Source of the DNA: Terriglobia bacterium
GTDB lineage: Bacteria > Acidobacteriota > Terriglobia > Bryobacterales > Bryobacteraceae
Length of the DNA: 36,313 nucleotides
Reading direction: 5' to 3'
NCBI GenBank assembly: GCA_021325235.1
Contig: JAJPHN010000035.1
Span: forward strand, 1-36,313
How positions within the stretch are numbered: the first letter of the stretch is position 1; each line of letters starts with the position of its first letter. Positions 7,804 to 16,011 of this stretch are shown here, piece after piece. Position numbers and translations under genes: made by a program. Under the pieces are notes generated by a model, which saw only the letters and a list, made by a program, of their open reading frames with translations, did no database searches and was not told the origin of the DNA.

Positions 7804-8289
7804 CTACATCTTGTACCGGCCCAGATCCTCGTCGTTCAGATTCTCCAGCCATTTCCGCAGTTCTTCGTTATTAACCTTCTCGGAAACGCTGTTGGAGTTG
7901 CGCGACGACTGCAGCACCCGCTCTTCCACGTAAATGGGACAATCATGCCGCAACGCCAAAGCCAGCGCATCGCTCGGACGCGAATCGATGCTCATCAGTT
8001 TGCCGTCTTTTTCCAGCCAGATCAGCGCGTAAAACGTTTCGTCTTTCAACTCGCTGACCACCACCTTGCGCACCGACGTCTCGAGCCCCATCAGCAGCAC
8101 TTTGATCAGATCGTGCGTCATCGGCCGCGGCGTGCTCACCTTTTCGATCTCCAGCGCAATCGCGTTCGCCTCATAAATTCCGACCCAAATCGGAAGTACC
8201 GAATCGCCGCTCACATCCTTGAGCACCACAATCGGCATGTTGGTCATCGGGTCCATCATGAGTCCCCGGATTTTCATCTCAATTTCCAT
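7804..8289 (-). CDS. Bifunctional nuclease family protein (DUF151/BFN)
   Basis: This 161-residue protein has the full BFN domain: an N-terminal strand pair (MKIRGLMMDPMTNMPIVVLK), the LPIWVGIYEANAIALEIE core at about 32-49, TRPMTHDL-like PRPMTHDLIKVLLMGL at about 55-70, and the signature SIDSRPSDALALALRHDCPIYVEE at about 100-123. Family members in plants and Thermotoga have been described as RNase/DNase or as trimeric folds; the biological role in bacteria is unsettled. The C-terminal 35 residues form an acidic helix. It is the last gene of a minus-strand operon, 21 bases after miaB, with a GGAGGG ribosome binding site, and ends at the shared terminator. Confidence 0.9.
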   Translation of the reverse strand: MEIEMKIRGLMMDPMTNMPIVVLKDVSGDSVLPIWVGIYEANAIALEIEKVSTPRPMTHDLIKVLLMGLETSVRKVVVSELKDETFYALIWLEKDGKLMSIDSRPSDALALALRHDCPIYVEERVLQSSRNSNSVSEKVNNEELRKWLENLNDEDLGRYKM

Positions 8290-8310
8290 TTGCCCTCTCG
8301 CCCTCCTTCC

Positions 8311-9639
8311 CTAGGCGGCCCTTTCGCCCGCCAAGCTGTTCGGACCCGCTCTCGTCACCAGCACCTGCGCATATCTCCCCACCAGCGTTTCACCATCTTT
8401 CGGAGCGGGCAGCTCGGGGTCGGTGAAATTCAGCGTCTTGTTCTGCGAGGTGCGCCCGATCCACTGGCCCGTCGCCAGGTTGTAGCCTTCGATGTGCACT
8501 TCTTCGGTCGTGCCCACGTATTTCGCATTGCGCCGCAGCTGAATCGCACGCTGCCGCTCCTGCAAAATCAGAAAGCGGCGCGTCTTCTCTTCTTCGGGAA
8601 TATGATCCTGGTACGCTAGCGCCGGCGTATTCGGCCGCTTCGAGTACTTGAAGATGAACATCGCGTCGTACTCGACCTCTTCGATCAGCCGCACCGTCTC
8701 TTCGAAATCCTTTTCGGTTTCGCCGGGAAATCCCACGATGATGTCGGTCGTGATCGCGATATCGCGGTTCGCCTTCTTCATCCATTCGATGCGCCGCATG
8801 TAATCGTCGCGCGTGTACTGCCGCTGCATGCGCTCGAGCACCGCCGTCGAGCCCGACTGCACCGGCAAATGCACGTGGTTGCACAGCTCGGGTTGTTCGT
8901 CGATGGCATCAATAATTTCTTTGACGAAATCGCGAGGATGCGAGGTGGTAAACCGCACCCGCCGCATGCCGGGGACGTTGCCGACCGCGCTCAGCAGCTT
9001 CGCGAAATCGAATCCGGCATCGGAGGGATCGCGATAACTATTCACGTTCTGCCCGAGCAGCTGAATTTCGCTGTATCCCAGTTCGGCCAAGGACTCCGCC
9101 TCGCGCAGAACACTCTCTCGAGTTCGGCTCCGCTCGGGCCCGCGGGTAAACGGGACAACGCAGTAAGCGCAGGCTTTGTCGCAGCCCTCGATGATGGTGA
9201 TGTAAGCGCGATGCGGGTTGTCGCGGCGCGTGTACGGCGTGTCGAAGGTCTCGTTCGTGTCAAGACTCAGGCCGGTGACGCGCCGGTTCCCGCTTTCCAG
9301 CTGCACCAGCAGTTCAGGCAGCCTTGTATAGCTCGCCGAACCCGCCACCAGGCTCACGTGCGGCGCACGCTCGAAGATCTTCTCGCCTTCCTGCTGCGCT
9401 ACGCAGCCCAGCACGCCGAAGATCTTTCCCTTCCCGGCCTCTTTCTTGAAGCTCTGCAGGCGGTTGAAAACCTTCTGCTCGGCCTTATCGCGAATGCTGC
9501 AGGTGTTGTAGAGGATCAGCTCCGCGCCGGCCGGCTCATCCACCTGCGAGTAGCCGCGCTCGAGCAGCGTGCCCACGACTTTTTCCGAATCGTGGGCGTT
9601 CATCTGGCAGCCGAAAGTCTCGATGTAGAACGTCTTCAT
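8311..9639 (-). CDS. miaB: tRNA-2-methylthio-N6-dimethylallyladenosine synthase (MiaB)
   Basis: This 442-residue radical-SAM methylthiotransferase adds the 2-methylthio group to i6A37 of tRNAs reading UNN codons. The UPF0004 N-terminal domain has the three auxiliary-cluster cysteines at 11 (TFGCQMN), 47 (YNTCSIR) and 79 (VLGCVAQ). The radical SAM triad is C153-x3-C157-x2-C160 in GCDKACAYC, followed by the PFTRG and RSR signatures. A TRAM domain at about 370-435 completes the usual architecture. CSIRDKAEQK and the overall length favour MiaB over RimO or MtaB. There is no obvious ribosome binding site at ATG 9639. It follows the 61-residue membrane protein by 6 bases in the same operon. Confidence 0.96.
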   Translation of the reverse strand: MKTFYIETFGCQMNAHDSEKVVGTLLERGYSQVDEPAGAELILYNTCSIRDKAEQKVFNRLQSFKKEAGKGKIFGVLGCVAQQEGEKIFERAPHVSLVAGSASYTRLPELLVQLESGNRRVTGLSLDTNETFDTPYTRRDNPHRAYITIIEGCDKACAYCVVPFTRGPERSRTRESVLREAESLAELGYSEIQLLGQNVNSYRDPSDAGFDFAKLLSAVGNVPGMRRVRFTTSHPRDFVKEIIDAIDEQPELCNHVHLPVQSGSTAVLERMQRQYTRDDYMRRIEWMKKANRDIAITTDIIVGFPGETEKDFEETVRLIEEVEYDAMFIFKYSKRPNTPALAYQDHIPEEEKTRRFLILQERQRAIQLRRNAKYVGTTEEVHIEGYNLATGQWIGRTSQNKTLNFTDPELPAPKDGETLVGRYAQVLVTRAGPNSLAGERAA

Positions 9640-9645
9640 GCTGGA

Positions 9646-9831
9646 TCAGCCGTGCAGAAGCTTCATGAACCAGCTGATGCCGAACAGCGCCAGCAGAAAC
9701 CAGCCGAAGCATTGTGCGCCATAGCGCAGGCGTTCCCGGTCTGTGCTTTTCGTTGTCAGGCCGAGGATGACGCTCGAGAGCAGCGCGAACAGAATCGAGG
9801 TTTGAAAGTGGTCCAGGTTCAGGGTCGGCAT
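9646..9831 (-). CDS. 61-residue membrane protein, unknown function
   Basis: This very short protein has two hydrophobic stretches: TSILFALLSSVILGL at about 11-25 and CFGWFLLALFGISWFM at about 41-56. A basic, polar turn joins them (TTKSTDRERLRYG). The start ATG 9831 lies 3 bases after the stop of the upstream gene, so translation is probably coupled. Its place between a DUF6677 membrane protein and miaB, with no gaps, and its sensible membrane topology make it a real gene rather than a shadow. No family was recognised. Confidence 0.65.
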   Translation of the reverse strand: MPTLNLDHFQTSILFALLSSVILGLTTKSTDRERLRYGAQCFGWFLLALFGISWFMKLLHG

Positions 9832-9834
9832 AGC

Positions 9835-10263
9835 TCAATCTTTCTGACGGGTAGCAATTTCGCAGGCATCCACCATCGCCAGGATGTTGATGACGCCTGC
9901 CGCAACCAGAAATTTCGATCCGTAATCAGACATGTGCGTCGGTTCGTCGGCAGGCCAGTAGCCAAGCCCAACAGCAATGAAGTAAAGCAATCCAGCCGCG
10001 AGGTCGCCGACGAATCCGGCGGTCTGGATCAGCCGCGAGAGTACGTCGCCCGTGGTAGTGGGCTGAAACATGGGCCCGCGCATCAGCGCGCCGACGGCGA
10101 AGGCAATGATCACGCAGGCAAAAATGATCAACGCGCGCCCCCGCTTTCCGAGCAGAAAATGTCCCGCCCCCGGCACCAGCCAAGCCAGAATCACCGTGAG
10201 CCAGGGCGAGCGAATAGGCTTCTGCTGGACCGCAGGAGCAGTAGAGGCAGGCATCAACTTCAT
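9835..10263 (-). CDS. DUF6677-type small membrane protein
   Basis: This 142-residue protein has four likely membrane segments. The first contains the TM2/DUF6677-like motif AWLVPGAGHFLLGKRGRALI at about 27-46, where PGAGHF and GKRGRA are the recognisable pieces. Later segments are ACVIIAFAVGALM, AGLLYFIAVGLGYW and FLVAAGVINILAMVDACEIA. The function is unknown. It is the first gene of the minus-strand group that continues with a 61-residue membrane protein, miaB and the BFN gene. ATG 10263 and ATG 10254 are both possible starts and neither has a good Shine-Dalgarno site. It is divergent from the tRNA-Leu gene. Confidence 0.75.
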   Translation of the reverse strand: MKLMPASTAPAVQQKPIRSPWLTVILAWLVPGAGHFLLGKRGRALIIFACVIIAFAVGALMRGPMFQPTTTGDVLSRLIQTAGFVGDLAAGLLYFIAVGLGYWPADEPTHMSDYGSKFLVAAGVINILAMVDACEIATRQKD

Positions 10264-10333
10264 TCTAGCGACCGCGAACGGGCATGCATTACAATGAAGT
10301 TCAGTCGCTCAGCGACCTTCCATCGCTCCTCGT

Positions 10334-10420
10334 GCGGATGTGGCGGAATTGGCAGACGCGCTAGATTCAGGTTCTAGTACGGGCAACCGTGTGGAGGTTC
10401 AAGTCCTCTCATCCGCACCA
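10334..10420 (+). tRNA. tRNA-Leu (anticodon CAG), CCA encoded
   Basis: This 87-base class II tRNA has an acceptor stem GCGGATG/CATCCGC (10334-10340 and 10410-10416), discriminator A10417 and an encoded CCA at 10418-10420. The anticodon stem CTAGA/TCTAG encloses the seven-base loop TTCAGGT, which places anticodon CAG at 10368-10370 and reads CUG. The long variable arm (TACGGGCAACCGTG) and the T-loop GGTTCAAGTCC are typical of leucine tRNAs. TACAAT at 10290-10295 could be its -10 element, but no good -35 element is seen. Confidence 0.97.
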
Positions 10421-10740
10421 GAATCAAAAACTTGCGGATACCTCCCTGCACGATATCGCCGCGCACTAGATTATCGGAGCGCGATCACATCGCCGGATCC
10501 AATCGTTGAAGTGGAAGTCAAAACACTCGACGATCTTCAGCAATGACAGTTGTGCACGCTGAGCCCCTCATCCGGGTGCGAACTTCGAGCAGGCTTCGAT
10601 TTGACAGGTGGACCACGAGACCTGAGCGAAGCACGTGCTGAATTATGAGCAGCCATCAGCAGTAGTGATGGCTTGGTCCGCATTCGCTTCTTGGCCAGCG
10701 AGCCAAAAGGAAAAAAATCCGGCACTCTATCGATCTCTAT
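10421..10740. other. Gene-poor stretch after tRNA-Leu
   Basis: No complete gene is visible. Between about 10497 and 10546 the plus strand reads PIVEVEVKTLDDLQQ then a stop, which has protein-like composition and may be the tail of a lost gene. An eight-base inverted repeat (AGCCATCA at 10651-10658, TGATGGCT at 10666-10673, seven-base loop) could form a hairpin, but no T-run adjoins it. A seven-T run on the minus strand near 10713-10719 follows the amidohydrolase gene without a convincing stem. The tRNA-proximal position and the fragment suggest an old insertion or deletion, but no repeat of the tRNA end was found nearby. Confidence 0.4.
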
Positions 10741-11616
10741 TCAGCGTTCACCGCCCCGCAAGCGTCCGCCGCGCGCTCGGCTTCGTTCTGACGGCCATGT
10801 GTTTACTTCCCACTGGTCGATCGGCATCGGATCTGGCGTGAGGACCACGCGATCACGCGGGCGACGTTTCCTGGTACTCAATTGAGCCCTGTCTCTGCCA
10901 ATCAAGCGCAGAATGTTGCCGCCCAACACCAACGCCTCGTTTTCAGGAGAAAGGCCAAGCAGTCGTATCTTATGAATTTCGACACCGGGATGGAGATATG
11001 GCCCGTCCGAGCCGAAGAGAACTTTTCGAGGGCCCGCACGCCGAATGGCCTGCACGATGTAGTCGTAGTGGCGAACAGATGAGGTATCGGTAAATACATT
11101 CGGATGTCGGACGATCTGGTCGATAACCTGCTGATGCGCTTTCCAGTCTCCGATAAAACTGCCAAGATGCGGCACGATAAAGTTCACATCTCGATACTGG
11201 GGCGCGAGCATCTCGATGATTTCCGGTTTCAGGCCGACATCGACCAGTACGGGTAGAGCGAACATTCGAGCAGCCTCGCACAACTCTCGCGTGGGCGATG
11301 CCTCCAGACCATGCACCTTAATCCCGCGGAACTGCCAGGCGTCGACCGCTGTCTTCACCATCCGGCGAATGCGGCCCGCATCACGACGCGCGTGAACCAT
11401 GACAAATCCGATCAGGCGATCCGGATGCTGTTCGACAATCCTGGCAACACGGCGGTTTGCCTCGGCGTAGTTGGTGTGAAATGCGGAGAAAACGATCGTT
11501 TTGTCGATGCCTGCGGTACGTGCTCGACGCAGGTAAGGAGCAAGCGGCGCGTCCGTGTTCCAGGGCGCAGTCATGCGATCGCCCTGACCGGCATGGCAAT
11601 GGCAGTCGACGATCAT
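10741..11616 (-). CDS. Amidohydrolase_2 family metal-dependent hydrolase
   Basis: This 291-residue TIM-barrel protein resembles the ACMSD/PF04909 group, which includes metal-dependent decarboxylases and hydrolases. It opens with the metal-binding HxH of VDCHCHAG (His6, His8). Other expected ligands are visible as GIKVHG, the His in FIVPHLGSF and the Asp in LFGSDGPYLHP. The canonical domain ends near GGNILRLI; the last 45 residues are an unusual Arg-rich extension. The substrate cannot be inferred. ATG 11616 is chosen because it overlaps the stop of the M20 peptidase gene as ATGA, which indicates translational coupling; the frame is open further upstream. Together the pair could cleave an amide or peptide and then process the product. 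Confidence 0.82.
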   Translation of the reverse strand: MIVDCHCHAGQGDRMTAPWNTDAPLAPYLRRARTAGIDKTIVFSAFHTNYAEANRRVARIVEQHPDRLIGFVMVHARRDAGRIRRMVKTAVDAWQFRGIKVHGLEASPTRELCEAARMFALPVLVDVGLKPEIIEMLAPQYRDVNFIVPHLGSFIGDWKAHQQVIDQIVRHPNVFTDTSSVRHYDYIVQAIRRAGPRKVLFGSDGPYLHPGVEIHKIRLLGLSPENEALVLGGNILRLIGRDRAQLSTRKRRPRDRVVLTPDPMPIDQWEVNTWPSERSRARGGRLRGGER

Positions 11617-13028
11617 AAACTGAGCTCGAATTGGCGTTCGCAAACATTGCGCCGACCCATGCAACCCACCCGCGCCAGGAAGGAGATCGATGTGCGAATC
11701 CCGGCGTGGAAGTTGGGCAGATGTAGCTTTTCGTTAGGTGCGTGAATATGGTCGTCCGGTAACGCAAAGCCCATAAGCACGGTAGGGATGCGAAAGACAT
11801 CGTGCAAGGTGCTCACAATCGGTATCGTGCCACCCGAGCGAACGAATACCGGCGTTGCGCCAAAACCGGATTGATACGCCGCGCGCGCGATTCTGTGGAA
11901 TGGGCCGTTGAAATTGACGATCACCGGACGCGCGGTTCCGAGAGTGCGCAGATGGGAAATGACAGTTGGCGGGGTGATTGCAGCAATGTGCTTTTCGACC
12001 AGCCGCTCAATTTCGCGAGGATCCTGGCCCGGGACCAGCCGAAAACTGAGCTTGGCTTGGGCACGTGCCGGAATAATGCCCTTGCCTCCCGGCCCCTGAT
12101 AGCCGCCCGTGATGCCATTAATGGTGAGCGCGGGCCGAAGAGTGGTGCGCTCGTACAAGCTGTAGCCGGGCTCGCCCCAGGATTGTTCTACGCCTGCGGT
12201 GTTCAGCACGTTTTTGTCACATGGGCCGGTACGGGCCATATTCTTGCGCTCCTCCCGGTTCGCGGGGCGTACGCGGGCGTAAAATCCCGGAACTGCGACT
12301 CGCCGTTGATCATCGTGCAACCTGGCGATGATCTCGCAAATCGCCTGAATCGGATTGTGAATAGCGCCGCCGAAGCTTCCGGAGTGTAAGTCCTTTTGGG
12401 GGCCGCGTACTTCCAATTCCATACTGAGTACTCCGCGCTGCGAGTAACTGATTGCCGGGCGGCCCGGACCGAGCATCTTCGTATCGGATATAACCGCGAC
12501 ATTCGAGTGCAGGGCACGTTGGTTGCGCAGCAAGAAGGGCGCCAGATTGGGGCTTGCGATCTCCTCTTCACCTTCGAATATGCACTTGACGTTAACCGGC
12601 AGCGCTCGTTCGGCCCGGAGATAGGATTCGAGAGCTTTGAGGTGCACGAAGAGTTGGCCTTTGTCATCGCAGGCGCCGCGCCCATAAAGGTCGTTTCCGC
12701 GAATGTTTGGAGTAAATGGAGGCGAGATCCACTCTTTCAGCGGCTCCGCGGGAACAACATCGTAGTGCCCGTAGATCAGTACAATTGGTGCACCCGGTAC
12801 GCCCATCCAATCGGCATAGACAATCGGGTGCCCTGGCGAGCGTATGAGTTTCACGCGAAGGAGACCGATCCGCTGTAAGTGGTCTGCCAGCCAATCGGCG
12901 CACCCGGCAACATCCTTTGCATGCCGCGCTTGCGAACTAATACTCGGAAAGCGAAGGAAGTGCTTCAGTTCGTCCACAAACCGGAGGCGGTTTCGGCGTG
13001 CGAATTCGAGAGCTCGCGCTGGACCCAT
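11613..13028 (-). CDS. M20-family metallopeptidase (dipeptidase-like)
   Basis: This 471-residue enzyme of the M20/ArgE/DapE group is probably a di-zinc dipeptidase or amidohydrolase acting on small peptides. Metal and catalytic residues are intact: His88 and Asp90 in YGHYDVVPAEP, the bridging Asp121 in RGACDDKG, the catalytic Glu154 and ligand Glu155 in FEGEEE, Asp182 in ISDTK, and the C-terminal His in DDHIHAPNE. The lid domain begins near LHSGSFGGAIHNP. No signal peptide is seen, so it is likely cytosolic. It starts 18 bases after the stop of the 396-residue gene and could be transcribed as the tail of the glutamate-rich cluster, but its ribosome binding site is weak where cluster genes have strong ones. 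Its stop is coupled to the amidohydrolase start. Confidence 0.9.
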   Translation of the reverse strand: MGPARALEFARRNRLRFVDELKHFLRFPSISSQARHAKDVAGCADWLADHLQRIGLLRVKLIRSPGHPIVYADWMGVPGAPIVLIYGHYDVVPAEPLKEWISPPFTPNIRGNDLYGRGACDDKGQLFVHLKALESYLRAERALPVNVKCIFEGEEEIASPNLAPFLLRNQRALHSNVAVISDTKMLGPGRPAISYSQRGVLSMELEVRGPQKDLHSGSFGGAIHNPIQAICEIIARLHDDQRRVAVPGFYARVRPANREERKNMARTGPCDKNVLNTAGVEQSWGEPGYSLYERTTLRPALTINGITGGYQGPGGKGIIPARAQAKLSFRLVPGQDPREIERLVEKHIAAITPPTVISHLRTLGTARPVIVNFNGPFHRIARAAYQSGFGATPVFVRSGGTIPIVSTLHDVFRIPTVLMGFALPDDHIHAPNEKLHLPNFHAGIRTSISFLARVGCMGRRNVCERQFELSL

Positions 13029-13046
13029 TCATCGCCGACCGCGCCG

Positions 13047-14237
13047 CTACGCCTCATACTCGAATTCAAATTCGGGTTCTCGCGAGCGCGAGGAAGGCCG
13101 GCCGTTCGATCCGCCAACTTTCGGTCGACCATTAGCGCGCACCGGGCTCGGCGCGGCTTGGTCCCAGGGCAGTACTCGCGCCGTTGCCGGACGGCTCGAA
13201 AGGCCCATCGCCTGCGCGCTCGTCAGCCACTCTTCGGCCTGTTCCGCGATTTGCAGCAGAAGCGTCTCAAATTGTGACCGCGTGGTTTGCAGAATATGCG
13301 GCTGCGCCAGCCAACGCAGAACTTCGCGTCCGGTGACGCCCATTCGCTGACGCGGGGAGGTTACCAGCTTTTCGTTGAAGTAACGAATGAGCACTTCTTC
13401 CAGGACGTCCCAACCGGTATCTGCGCCAAAGAGCCGCTTAACATCGTTAGAGTCGAGGATCTTGAATGCCTCTTCGAGTAACTGCATAACCTCCACGCGC
13501 AAAACATTCAGATGACCGAAAGAAAGCCACTTCAGGTTATTGCGCAAATCGAGACCGGCGCGCCGGACAATAGCAATCGAGCCAAAGCTCGGATCGTATG
13601 CCCGCTCCCGAATTACATCGGAGATGCGTTTGTCGCGCCAGAAGAGAGTAACCTGATGCACAAAGTGTGTAAACAGCTTGTGAAAGTCGGTATTCGCACG
13701 CGATCCGGTTGGAACGGGTCCGCCCCCGTAACCAAAGATTCTCTTGTAAGCCGCGAGGCGGTCGCGTTGCGTATAACGGAGTACTTCGCGCCGATCAAAT
13801 TGATACAGTGCATAAGCACCAGGGCCACCGGAAAGACGAACCGTTCCGGCGCGGAAGAGCTCCTGTAATTTCTGTACTACACGAAATACGCCGATCTTTT
13901 CGTGCTGCCAGAGATAGTAAACATCGCCCACCGCAATGATCCGCTCAGACGTGATCGTTTCGTCGTAGCTCTCGACGCCCGCCGGGATGCGTGTTGCACC
14001 GAGCTCCGGAGCGGCTTCCGGACCCAATCCCACCAGGGCCGCCAAACCCTGGTCCGGCGGCGGCGGAGTCTGACGATCCGCGTTGACCACCGACTGCAGC
14101 ATGTCGTCGATCTGCTTGGTGAGTGCATCCGCGAGCTGTGGATTTGCAATCAGATCCGACGACAGACGGTTCGCGACCTGGTCCCGCAAACCCGCAATGC
14201 GGTCATATAGAGCTTGATAATCCTTTTCCAGTGCCAT
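13047..14237 (-). CDS. Cluster protein G: 396-residue unknown with acidic/aromatic C-terminal tail
   Basis: I do not recognise a characterised family. ATG 14237 is preceded by a strong AAGGAGA. Residues 1-60 are helical. Residues about 95-330 form a compact, well-conserved-looking domain with segments such as GDVYYLWQHEKIGVFRVVQK, YALYQFDRREVLRYTQRDR, THFVHQVTLFWRDKRISDVI and AIVRRAGLDLRNNLKW, mostly alpha-helical. A low-complexity Pro/Arg/Gly linker (about 355-385) then leads to the last ten residues EPEFEFEYEA. That alternating Glu/aromatic tail matches the composition of the acidic repeats in the two first cluster proteins (19982-21897), which suggests a common assembly or targeting signal. 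There is no signal peptide and no catalytic motif. It is the last of seven minus-strand genes, with M20 peptidase 18 bases downstream. Confidence 0.7.
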   Translation of the reverse strand: MALEKDYQALYDRIAGLRDQVANRLSSDLIANPQLADALTKQIDDMLQSVVNADRQTPPPPDQGLAALVGLGPEAAPELGATRIPAGVESYDETITSERIIAVGDVYYLWQHEKIGVFRVVQKLQELFRAGTVRLSGGPGAYALYQFDRREVLRYTQRDRLAAYKRIFGYGGGPVPTGSRANTDFHKLFTHFVHQVTLFWRDKRISDVIRERAYDPSFGSIAIVRRAGLDLRNNLKWLSFGHLNVLRVEVMQLLEEAFKILDSNDVKRLFGADTGWDVLEEVLIRYFNEKLVTSPRQRMGVTGREVLRWLAQPHILQTTRSQFETLLLQIAEQAEEWLTSAQAMGLSSRPATARVLPWDQAAPSPVRANGRPKVGGSNGRPSSRSREPEFEFEYEA

Positions 14238-14378
14238 AACTGACTCTCCTTACGGGTTGCGATCCACCTACTCTCACCTAGCCTTCGGGTAACGGCTGAT
14301 ACTGGCGCCCACCGAAGAGACTACCGTTCCCTATCAACCTGAACCCTCCCATGCGGCGCGCGTATCGCTAACGTGAAC

Positions 14379-15998
14379 CTAAGTTGTAATCCGCAGTGCG
14401 CCGATAAGCGCAGGGGTAACATTGTTCCCTCCGTTACTCACGTTGACGTCGTAAGTACCAACCGCTGTGCTCGGGATCGTTGGCATAGTTAATACCAGTA
14501 CACTCTCCGACTGGAAGTAAGCTGTTGGAATAAGCGTATTGCCGCCGTTCGCCGTAAAGGTAACGGCGGTATTAACATCGCTCACAAAGCCGTTGCCGCG
14601 CACGCGAAGCATGACCGACTGATTAGGCACGAGCGTTCTTAGCGATAGCGAGCTAGGCGCCACGCTACTCACTGTGAATGGCAAACCGAAATCAGGCTGC
14701 GGCGTGATTACATGCGAGATCGGCTTAGCCAGTCTTGCCAGATCCTTGAGTTGTTCGCTCAAGTCGCGGAACGAGAGCTGCACGCGCTGCGTAAAGAATC
14801 CGGGCGGCAAGGGCGGGCTGGCAATTTGCGCGTTAATAATCTGATCGATGGTGTCGGAGAGCTTCGTCGCAACTTGCACGAACGTATTCTGCACGCCGAA
14901 CTTACCACCATCCTGAATCAACCGTGGCCCCTCTTCGGTAGCAAAGTTCTGGATCCACGTGAGCAGGTCCTCCAGGAAAATCGGCGCGAATCCAGTATTG
15001 ACGAAGTTGAGTTTGACCGTCTGCCGCTCCGCCGGGCCGACGAATACGGAATCGAGCGTGAACCGGACCTCGTCCACCGACTCCGCTACGACCGAGAGCT
15101 GCCGCGAGAGCAACACCAGTTGCGTGCCGAAGAATGGAGTGGTCGTGTTCAGGTTCAGATAGTTGATATTGTTCAGCCAGCTTTGGGCGAGCGAAGTTAC
15201 GTAGTCGGAAATTACGCGAAAGTTCGACAGATTTGCTTCATCCTCAACGGAGTTAACAAAGTCCTGGTTCGTAAAGCTAAGCGCAAGCAGGTCCCGCAGA
15301 TTTCCGAGCGTTCCCTGAACCTGATCCGCGTCGTTTTGCAGTAGCGGCGCAAAAGCTGTCGCAGGCAGCGGATATGTTGTGCTGCCAAGCAGTAAATTAA
15401 AGTACTGGTCGACACGGGTGATTCTCGGACCACCTACAAAGCCGAGCTCATTGACAAGCTCAGTTAGCTGGCTCTTTACGACGGCCTTGATCGCTGCCAC
15501 ATCTTCATCAGTGGCCTCGGGATCCAGCTTGTAGAGTCCATCCAATAGCGGCAGAGATTGGTCCAGAGCCACCTTTCCGCGCGAGAAGATGCTCGCCTGA
15601 GCGCCGGCGATCTGGCCATTCAGGTCCGTCTGAACCGTGTACGTACGCGGTACCCAGGTAGATTCGGTATGCCCATCCACTTCCTTCAACGTAAATGCCT
15701 GTGTAAGTGCACCAACGAACCCCTTCGCATCTCCCGGTTTGACCTTCCAGCCGAGCACGTCGCTAAGAGCACGGTTGATCACTTGTCCGAGCGAGGAACC
15801 CGCGCCCGTTGAGGGTACTGGCAGACCCGCAGCAGACGGGCGCGCCAGCGGAGAGGGAGCATAGCCCACTTCTTCAGTGAGCACTGGATAGGCTGCGATA
15901 TCCGTCAAAGGCTGTTTCGCGGCCTTCGCAGCGGCATTCATCCGCTTGGCTTGAATTAGTGTCGGTGCTGTTGAAAGTGGCGTGGGTCTTGTCGCCAT
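14379..15998 (-). CDS. Cluster protein F: 539-residue protein ending in a TIG/IPT-like beta-sandwich
   Basis: Start ATG 15998 follows a good AAGGAG. The first 60 residues are Ala/Pro-rich and probably flexible. From about 70 to 440 the protein is mixed but largely helical, with several long segments that look like bundle helices (for example residues in KVALDQSLPLLDGLYKLDP and SVEDEANLSNFRVISDYVTS). Residues about 450-539 match an IPT/TIG-type immunoglobulin-like fold: VSSVAPSSLSLRTLVPN, LRVRGNGFVSDVNTAVTF, then SVLVLTMPTIP and GTYDVNVSNGG. Such domains usually mediate protein or carbohydrate contacts. There is no signal peptide, so export by a standard route is not indicated. About 140 bases separate it from gene G, the largest gap in the cluster; nothing recognisable lies there. 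Confidence 0.65.
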   Translation of the reverse strand: MATRPTPLSTAPTLIQAKRMNAAAKAAKQPLTDIAAYPVLTEEVGYAPSPLARPSAAGLPVPSTGAGSSLGQVINRALSDVLGWKVKPGDAKGFVGALTQAFTLKEVDGHTESTWVPRTYTVQTDLNGQIAGAQASIFSRGKVALDQSLPLLDGLYKLDPEATDEDVAAIKAVVKSQLTELVNELGFVGGPRITRVDQYFNLLLGSTTYPLPATAFAPLLQNDADQVQGTLGNLRDLLALSFTNQDFVNSVEDEANLSNFRVISDYVTSLAQSWLNNINYLNLNTTTPFFGTQLVLLSRQLSVVAESVDEVRFTLDSVFVGPAERQTVKLNFVNTGFAPIFLEDLLTWIQNFATEEGPRLIQDGGKFGVQNTFVQVATKLSDTIDQIINAQIASPPLPPGFFTQRVQLSFRDLSEQLKDLARLAKPISHVITPQPDFGLPFTVSSVAPSSLSLRTLVPNQSVMLRVRGNGFVSDVNTAVTFTANGGNTLIPTAYFQSESVLVLTMPTIPSTAVGTYDVNVSNGGNNVTPALIGALRITT

Positions 15999-16011
15999 GG
16001 CCGTTTCTCCT

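Noticed and set aside
8869-10377. 502-residue plus-strand open frame
   Set aside because: It is antisense to miaB and three other genes and runs into the tRNA-Leu gene; no domain is recognisable.
10340-10600. tRNA-Leu as an integration site for the downstream region
   Set aside because: Only about eight bases (CTCATCCG near 10565) repeat the tRNA 3' end, no integrase is present, and the match is within chance.
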